Source: Chamaelirium japonicum (taxonomy: Eukaryota; Streptophyta; Magnoliopsida; Liliales; Melanthiaceae). From it: 64,000 nt of DNA. The notes under the pieces were generated by a model, which did not search any database, was not told where the DNA came from, and saw nothing but the letters and a program-made list of their open reading frames with translations. Positions 57,310-64,000 of this stretch are shown piece after piece. Positions within the stretch are counted from its first letter, which is position 1; each line of letters starts with the position of its first letter. The position numbers and the translations under genes are program-made. The stretch is taken from positions 80,030,533 through 80,094,532 of the forward strand of contig OX393549.1 in NCBI GenBank assembly GCA_947650365.1, given 5' to 3'.

Positions 57310-58780
57310 ATGGAAGCCTTGAACCCTAGCGTCGCCTTGCCCGCTCGTCCAGTTCTCTCCGCCCCCAGGCATCGGCGCTTCCCCACTCTCCCCACCCTCA
57401 GTCGCGACTTCCATGTCTCTGATGCTGGGGACCACCGCAGCATCCCTTCCCGCCTTGCTCAAACGACCTCTCAGCGGCGATCACCTCTTCCCGCGGCTGC
57501 CTCGTCCCCTTTCGATCTCTCCCCTCCCCCAATTGATCACGACCTCGTACCTCTCTCTCTCTCTCTCTCTAGTTTGGCAGCTTGTTCGCTTATTGTTGTT
57601 GTTCTGATTCTGGGTTTCATGACAACATGCCTGTCCATGCTCAATAGAACTGATCGAAAGAAGTATTCCATCACGAAATGTTTGAGATTGATTGTGTCAT
57701 GTTGATCATTGACTCGGTTGATCGACCCCTGGCCCTTTGCTATCATGCGTTATGCTGATCCTCTATGGTGGTTGTCTTGCTCTGTGGGTAATCTGGACCC
57801 ATCACCATGTTTTGGCCGGTGGAACGTGGTAATGCGACCATCATTGCGCGAGCCCAAGGCCACGAATTTGAAAATTGCTTACTTTTGAATTTTCATGGTG
57901 GTTATTAATGTTGTCTTTATGTCAAAACTTTTGACGAATTGAAGGTTCTATAAAACTTATTGCTCTTAATTCTACCCATGCTACTGCTTATCCTTTGTTG
58001 TCTACAAGGTTCTAAAAAGCGCTAAGCGCTAGTCGGGCGGTGGGGGGCCGCCTAGCGCCTAGGCGGGGCCTAGGCGGCGCCTAGGCGTTTTGTCTTTTTT
58101 TTTAAATTATTTTAATTATTATTTTGATATTATATTATATATATATATATATATATATGTTTAAAAATTAATATAAGTTCAAGATTATCCCAAGCCATTA
58201 TTTTAAAGAACAAGGATATAACCATAATTCAAGATTGAGTGATTAACAAGAACAAAAGCAAACATGGTCCGCCTGGCCAGCCTTAGCCCGCCTGGTCCGC
58301 CTGGCCAGCCTCAACCCGCCTGGCCCGCCTGGTCAGCCTCAGCCTGCCTGGCTCGCCTGGCCAGCCTCAGTCCGCCTAGACCGCCCTAGGCGGCCGCCTT
58401 GCCCCGCCTAGACTGCCTAGGCGGCCGCCTAGCTCCGCCTGAGAGCTTGGCCGCTTTTCTGGAGCGCCTAGGGCCTAGGCGAGGCGGTGGGGGGCCGCCT
58501 AGCGCCTAGGCGCCACCTAGGCGGCCGCCTAGACCGCTTTTTAGAACACTGGTTGTCTACATTCTTTTGTATTGCTATTGGCATCTTGGCCCGTGTAAAA
58601 TTTTAGTTGCTGATTTTGTTTTAAATGCTGTAACCTTTCCTGCTATGTCTATTAAATTCAGTTTATGTTTCTTTGTAGGAAGTCACGGTGATTGCAGAAT
58701 CGAAAGCTGTAGAAATTGGTAGTTATGATATGTTCGGAAATGACAATCTGGCTATAGAAGAAGCACTTAATGGGGTTGCG
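57310..58780 (+). CDS. Unrecognised gene, first two putative exons, possible plastid transit peptide
   Basis: ATG 57310 lies in a good plant start context (GCGGCCATGG). The first exon encodes MEALNPSVALPARPVLSAPR followed by a Ser/Pro/Arg-rich, acid-poor stretch typical of chloroplast transit peptides. A donor at 57547 (CTC/GTACCT) would leave 79 codons in phase 0. The next exon, 58679-58780 (TTTGTAG/GAAG ... GCG/GTGTGT), reads EVTVIAESKAVEIGSYDMFG then NDNLAIEEALNG in phase. I do not recognise the protein. Later exons are not identified in the window. The first intron contains a hAT element. The transit peptide and the splice choice are inferences. Confidence 0.5.
58005..58551. mobile_element. 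hAT-like element with GCCTAGGCGG repeats, in an intron
   Basis: The ends are CAAGGTTCTAAAAAGCG and the complement CAGTGTTCTAAAAAGCG, with an exact 8-bp duplication GTTGTCTA (57997-58004, 58552-58559). Subterminal GC-rich CCGCCTAGGCGG palindromes and a CCGCCTGGCC array (58260-58380) flank an A/T core with (AT)n at 58135-58158. No transposase. Confidence 0.85.
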
Positions 58781-61700
58781 GTGTGTTTTCACATTATGCA
58801 TGCAATTTCTTTGAATTAGTTCTTATCTTTTTATCTATATTTGTATGTATTGTCTGTAAGGTCAAAATTTGTTGCTTGGGAGCCATATTTATAAATATGT
58901 GCGCACATATTTTTAAATATGTGCTGCGCACATGTTATTGTTCATACTGGTTGGATATTCATGTCAAGGTCTTGTTATATAGCTATTCATAGAAACCTAG
59001 AGTCTGAGAATGACCACGAAACGGCTGTAGTCCTGTTGATACCTGTTATGCTGGAGTAATGACAGATAAAGAGGAATGAAGTAACATTAAAGATATACAG
59101 AACAAGAAAAAATTACATGTTGAGTCGGAAAGGAAGCAATAGAAGGGGAGAAAAGTAACTGGGGAGGAGGAAGGGGGCATGCAAGTGACTTGCGCTGAGC
59201 CTCTTCGGTACTCCTAGAATTCTTAGGAAAAACCATGAATATAATGATTGCGACATGGTTTCACCACTGTACTTGGTTATGCCAGCTTAATTCCCCAAGT
59301 AGGGTTTCAGTGTCGATATGAATGTGTTATATACACTGTGATTGAGGAGACCATGAAGGGTACATTTCCGGTGGCATCGACCTCCAATCACACCTGCCAA
59401 CTCACTCCTGCTATTACTACAGTCAATAATAGTGTCATTTGTTGAAACTTGCAAGGCTTTAACCATAGCTGATCTTTTGCCATTTCCTGAGCAGCAGTAG
59501 TAGATAGAGAAGAATACCGAGTAGAATAAGCATAGCAAACTAAGGGATGATCACGAGTAGCTATATTATGGTCTCGAAGTAGCTCAAGTTTAGGTCTTCA
59601 CCAGGATACGGACTTTGCCACTGACCTATTTATGCGGTGATTTGATGACACTAGTGAGTTTGATTGATGTTAAATCTTGAAGCTAGCCCATAAGGTTGAC
59701 ATATTATTCAGTTAAGGATATCACCTTTTTCAACATTCAGATCCTAGAGAAAAATTCAAAATTTGGGTTATGTTCTTGTTAGAGTGCATCTTCTGCAAGC
59801 AATCTCAGATGTTCTTTGAAAACATGACAATGGACTGAATTTTGTGTTTCCATATTACACAACCAATGATCTGCACATCTCCTCAACTTCAATCATCAAA
59901 TTCTTTTCTCCTTCCTAAATATTTCTCTTCCCTTGTGCTATTAGGTATTAGAACCCAAGATCTTTGGAAATGTTGGATGCTAGCGTATTTTTGAGAATAG
60001 TTCTTGTCATTTACCTCGATGGAGTTATAAACACCCACTTCATGCACAATGAGGTCAAGACTTTTATGGTGTTTGCACATATATAAACACCCCCTTCATA
60101 CTCTTATTTTGGAAAAATTCATCTACACTCAGCAAATATTACATTGACTCAATTTCGTAAGCAGTGGATTAAGCACGAAGGGATCAAAATATTTAGGCCA
60201 TGTTTGGATTAGCTCTCGTGAGTCGTGATTCCCCCAAAATTGAATTCAGAAGTGGAAGTGGGAAGCTGGGCCTGATCGCTTTACGGGAATAAGCTTTTTC
60301 ATGCACTTTTCTGGTTTTCTCTCCTGTGGGAACCAATTCCTAGCTGTCACCCAAACGGTGGTCTGGCTAGAATCGAATTTTCACAGGAGCAAAAATCTGA
60401 AATTTGGTGGGAGACCATATAGGTCATAAGTCGAAAGAGACTGAAAATGAGATCTAGTGCAGGGCAAGTAACTTTTTTAATGAGTAGGATACAGACCTAG
60501 CAAGGCAAGTTTCTCCTGTAATTAGTGGGACAAAGACAGTGTGTAAGAAAACTAACTCATTTAGCGAGTGCGTCAAAGTCCTATTATAATAAAACTGACT
60601 CCTTTAATAAGTGGGTCATAGATCTAGTGCTAGGAAAATAACTCCTGAGCTAATTATTAAAGCCGTATGATGGGATAAAAGCGGTGCAGTGATGAATGCT
60701 CACACCAAGTTGATTAAATCTAGACCATGAAGAAGAAGATCCTGTGTCAAGAATACTTGATGGCAATCGGAGCACTTCATGGGCACAAAATAGGTATCAG
60801 AAGTGAGATCAAGCTACTCTAGTGGTTCATATGAGGAAGTATCACTGCTGAGGATTATTTTATCTTGAGTTTTCACCATCAGGTCTTTCAGGTGTTCTGT
60901 TTCGACAATTGTATTTGTCAGATGATACTTTTGTACTGGCGGATTCGTAAAATGCTGCTTGGATCATCTTCAGATTGGCTTGGTTCATGTAATTGGCAAC
61001 AATGATGTTTTTTTATTTGAAGTTGGTTGCTAGACGTATGCCATGTGGTAACATAAGTTGTCTGTTAGCTGGTTGCCACATAGGCTTAAGTGAATTAGGG
61101 AATGAATGCCATGTAAGCTAGTTAAAAAGGGCAGAACGGATATTTAAATGCGGAGAGAGGGTCAGATTTTAGGAGCAACGTACGCGGTACGCCTCTCTCC
61201 CCATCCACATACAGTGTCCCTTCCTGGACCTGAGGGATATGTATGGTGTCCGAGTTGTTCACCACTTCACCTCCTTTTTTTACTTGTGTTTTTAGTTTTT
61301 TATTTGGGTTATGCCTCCGATAAAAGGCCTATGTACCTCTTGAAACCCAGACTATAATTGATTGAGAAGAAAGAAAGTGACAGCTGCCTTTGTCTTCTCC
61401 TTATCCCGAGTCAATGATCCTTCCGAGCAATCCGTCGAGCCTGAGTGAGTCCGGAGGGTGCGAGGCCCAGTTATCTCTTTCTTTTCGCACTTCTCTTGCG
61501 ATTAATACTTATTTTCCATTACTGAACCTTTCGGCATTTAAATCGAATCTGAACTTTCTTGTATAAAATCCAATTGTGATGTGTCAAAACCAACATTAAT
61601 TTTTAGTTTCCTTCAAAACATTGCACTGTAGTTCAGCCTCTGAGCCTTCAAACCTCCTTTGCTTATCCATTGAACATCACTAAACCAAAGCCCTTTCATT

Positions 61701-62421
61701 TACCCCTTGGATCTCCATTTATAGGCCATCTTTTGACCATCAAAATTCCCATAACTGCAAACCAAATCAGATCTAAACGTAAACAATCCAGATCTGATTT
61801 CAACTCTGTTCCCCGAATCCGAGGCCTTTTTGCTAAACACGTAGCCCCATTCCGCCAAACATTAAGCATGCATAACCAACAACATTCCAAACATCTTTTT
61901 TAATGCTAATCGTGCAATCCCAAGACCTCAACACATTAGCATCCACGATCACTTCATTAAAGCTCCGTAGAATTCTTATGTGTAGCATAAATATGATAGA
62001 GGCCACAAAGATGGCCTATTGTTTCGTTCATTTTACAAGAAGCAAAGCTATCCTTAAAGAATGAAAATTATTGAGCTAGCTTTTTACTGAGCTGCTGCAC
62101 TTTGCGTGACTTTGCTTAGTTTGTGAATAACCATTTCTTATATTAATCCTTTTAGTTTAGTAATCACATTGCATTCATCATCATATGGATGCGTCATATC
62201 TAGGACCAAATCGAGCATGTGTCATTACATGTCGGATAGAAATATAAATTAGTTGCTTGCTGCGATTAAATTCCCTTTTGCATATATCTTGCATTAAATC
62301 ATATTAGGACATATCGTATGTTGTTGAGTCAGCCCTTAGTTGTCCCGTGTCAACCCATTTTTTTGGAAATCTGTTAGAGTTGTCCTCCGACCTTGTTCTA
62401 CAATGCTCTAAAGCCATGACA
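58781..62421. other. Long stretch without a recognised gene
   Basis: Presumably intron or downstream sequence of the 57310 gene. 60198-60360 starts GGCCATGTTTGGAT like a MITE end, but no partner is fixed. 61000-61550 (with GAGTCAATGATCC, GAGTGAGTCCGG) has the look of a decayed LTR. No exon of the upstream gene could be identified. Confidence 0.35.
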
Positions 62422-62451
62422 GGCTGCAGGCTGCAGGCTGCAGGCTGCATT
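62422..62451. repeat. Four copies of GCAGGCT
   Basis: A perfect 7-bp minisatellite (CAGGCTG repeated) in otherwise unique sequence. Confidence 0.85.
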
Positions 62452-62514
62452 GACCCAGGACAAAACTGACAATAAAAATGCTGCGTCAAGGGGTATGCTC
62501 TTGTTGGATATAAT

Positions 62515-62806
62515 CAAGGTTTTAAATTTCGGTTTCATGTCCGATTTCGATCCAAGCCTAAACTGAAATTTCGAAATATCGGCCGAAATTGACAAATTTA
62601 TAGTTCCAGTTTCGAAACCGAATTGACCGAAATGAACCAAAATTTATAATTTCGAAAGCCAAAGTTAAATCCACAGCCGAAGCCGAAACCGAAATTGACC
62701 GAAATGGTTAGCCCCTTTGGTTTCGACCCTCATTTCACTTTTGTCCTGGCCGCAATCGAAATATTTCGCGAAAATATCATAATTTCAGCTGAAATTTGAA
62801 ACCATG
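62515..62806. mobile_element. Small hAT MITE (CAAGG ends)
   Basis: A 292-bp element beginning CAAGGTTTTAAATTTCGG and ending in the complement of CATGGTTTCAAATTTCAG, with the 8-bp duplication GATATAAT (62507-62514, 62807-62814). The interior is built of GAAATTTCG and CGAAATTG words in both directions, like the element at 1518-2655. Confidence 0.8.
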
Positions 62807-62814
62807 GATATAAT

Positions 62815-64000
62815 ACTGAAGGCTGAAGAAAATATGAAAAAGATTTCAAGAAGAAAAAGAATTGGGGATGAACTAAAAAGAGAATAGACAAAGAGAAGGT
62901 GACATTCTGTACTGAATGGCGTGCATCCCTACCTCGTCATTGTGAATGATACGACCACAATGGTGCAATCAAAAGACCAGAATTCTCCTATTAGGCTCAA
63001 CCCCTTATAATTTTCGGTTTACATATAAAGGGGCCCAAACAAATCCAACTCTCATTAATGAATAATCCCAGTAAAGCTGTAAGAAATAATAACTATTAAT
63101 GATTAAAACATGCAAGCTGCAACAAACTTTATTTGACTTTGAGCCATTCTTATGTTGATTTCTTGACCTTTTGGTGTTTGGATTATACAGTTCAGTTCTA
63201 TATTGATTTCATTTTTTAATTTCATTCATGGTGTCGATTTTCTTAGGTCATGGACCTCTCACACTTCGGACGTATAAGAGGTATATCATCCTTCAGAAAT
63301 AAGCTGATAAGATTACATAGAATTTTCCTTATCTAAAGTTATTTGCTCATCATCGCTTATGATTTTTCTTTTTTTGTGTGTCATGCTTGTAAAATCAATG
63401 GCAAATCCCTTTTCCTGATATAGATAAATGTCATTATTGACACATGGATTTATGAATGCGCCAATATGTGCATGTTAATGCTCAGTACATAACTTCAATG
63501 ACAAATCCCTTTCTCAAGGCACAATGTGGCATATGTACATGTTAGTTCTCAGTGCTTAACACCACTTTCAGGCCTCCTTAAAAATAGATTTACTCTTCTA
63601 CAAAACAATTCACTGTATGCAATTTTCAAGTATTCATATTGATCTTTTAGTTGCAAAAAAAAAAAGATCTTTGCATTAGGAGCTACATTATTGACTATCA
63701 TTGTTATTATCCCTTTCCCTACTTCTCTTTCCTTTCCTCTATCTAAACTTTCAACATGTATTTACCTGGTTTGTTGGCACAAGCTGTGGCAGGATAGATA
63801 TTTGGTTGATAGGCACTTAAATTTTTTTGCTCAAACCTTATGTGGAGCCTTGTAGATTTATGCTCCAAAGTCAATCCCATCCAGACATTACATGGTTTAG
63901 TTGTTGTCGTAGTAGTCTCATTTGTTAAAGCAGTAATATACACATGTTGTATTCCCTTTTTTTGTGCAAAGTTATTTTTTAAATAAATTTCTTTACGATG
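62815..64000. other. No gene recognised
   Basis: A/T-rich sequence with short T-runs. A possible very small exon (TTTCTTAG/GTCATGGACC...GGAC/GTATAA, 63246-63270) is too short to call. Confidence 0.4.

Noticed and set aside
61000-61550. Possible solo LTR
   Set aside because: No TG/CA ends with a target duplication and no partner could be fixed.
63246-63270. Tiny exon of the 57310 gene
   Set aside because: Splice-like borders only; too short and without homology support.

Overview
The window is nuclear DNA from a flowering plant. It holds split genes with GT-AG introns, plant-type Copia and Ty3/Gypsy (Tat clade) elements, L1-type LINEs, and hAT, PIF/Harbinger and Mutator-like DNA transposons. 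The species cannot be named from sequence alone. Two host loci are visible: the 3' part of a Raf-like MAPKKK gene (12581-27494, + strand) and the first two putative exons of an unrecognised, possibly plastid-targeted gene (57310-58780, + strand). Nearly everything else is transposon sequence in several layers.

Layout. 1-582 is a Copia 3' end with its short LTR. 583-2940 is a foldback element split by a hAT-like insertion, followed to 3385 by a field of short CTACAGTGA palindromes. 3386-9000 is decayed retroelement sequence, interrupted by a 1.1-kb hAT element (7649-8767) filled with an A/T-rich tandem array. 9005-10397 is a broken PIF/Harbinger transposase and one terminus. 11641-12178 is a hAT MITE. 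The kinase exons follow; a 10.3-kb last intron holds MITEs, a chromovirus-like Ty3 remnant and a non-autonomous LTR element (23652-26936). 28370-33435 is a mosaic of Copia RT, hAT MITE, MULE fragment, + strand LINE and a 5'-truncated Tat relative with two minisatellites.

The most striking structure is 33445-56484. It is one Mutator-like element with long hairpin-rich TIRs and a 9-bp target duplication. A 12.65-kb Tat LTR retrotransposon (35617-48268, 5-bp TSD AGCTT) and a 5.8-kb L1-type LINE (48883-54683, 12-bp TSD) are inserted within it. Removing both leaves a MULE of about 4.6 kb that encodes only the N-terminal part of a MuDR-like protein. The Tat element carries gag, protease, RT, two RNase H domains and integrase, all with lesions. 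It also has an antisense gene with three inferred exons and a 118-bp satellite-like array before the 3' LTR.

The right flank has another hAT MITE (56627-57274) ending 35 bp before the start codon of the second host gene. A hAT element (58005-58551) lies in that gene's first intron, and a small hAT MITE is at 62515-62806. The ordinary genes are sparse. I see no wholly new functional system. The best candidates for novelty are the intron-bearing antisense gene of the Tat element, the hairpin arrays in the MULE TIRs, and the modular satellites made by related Tat elements.
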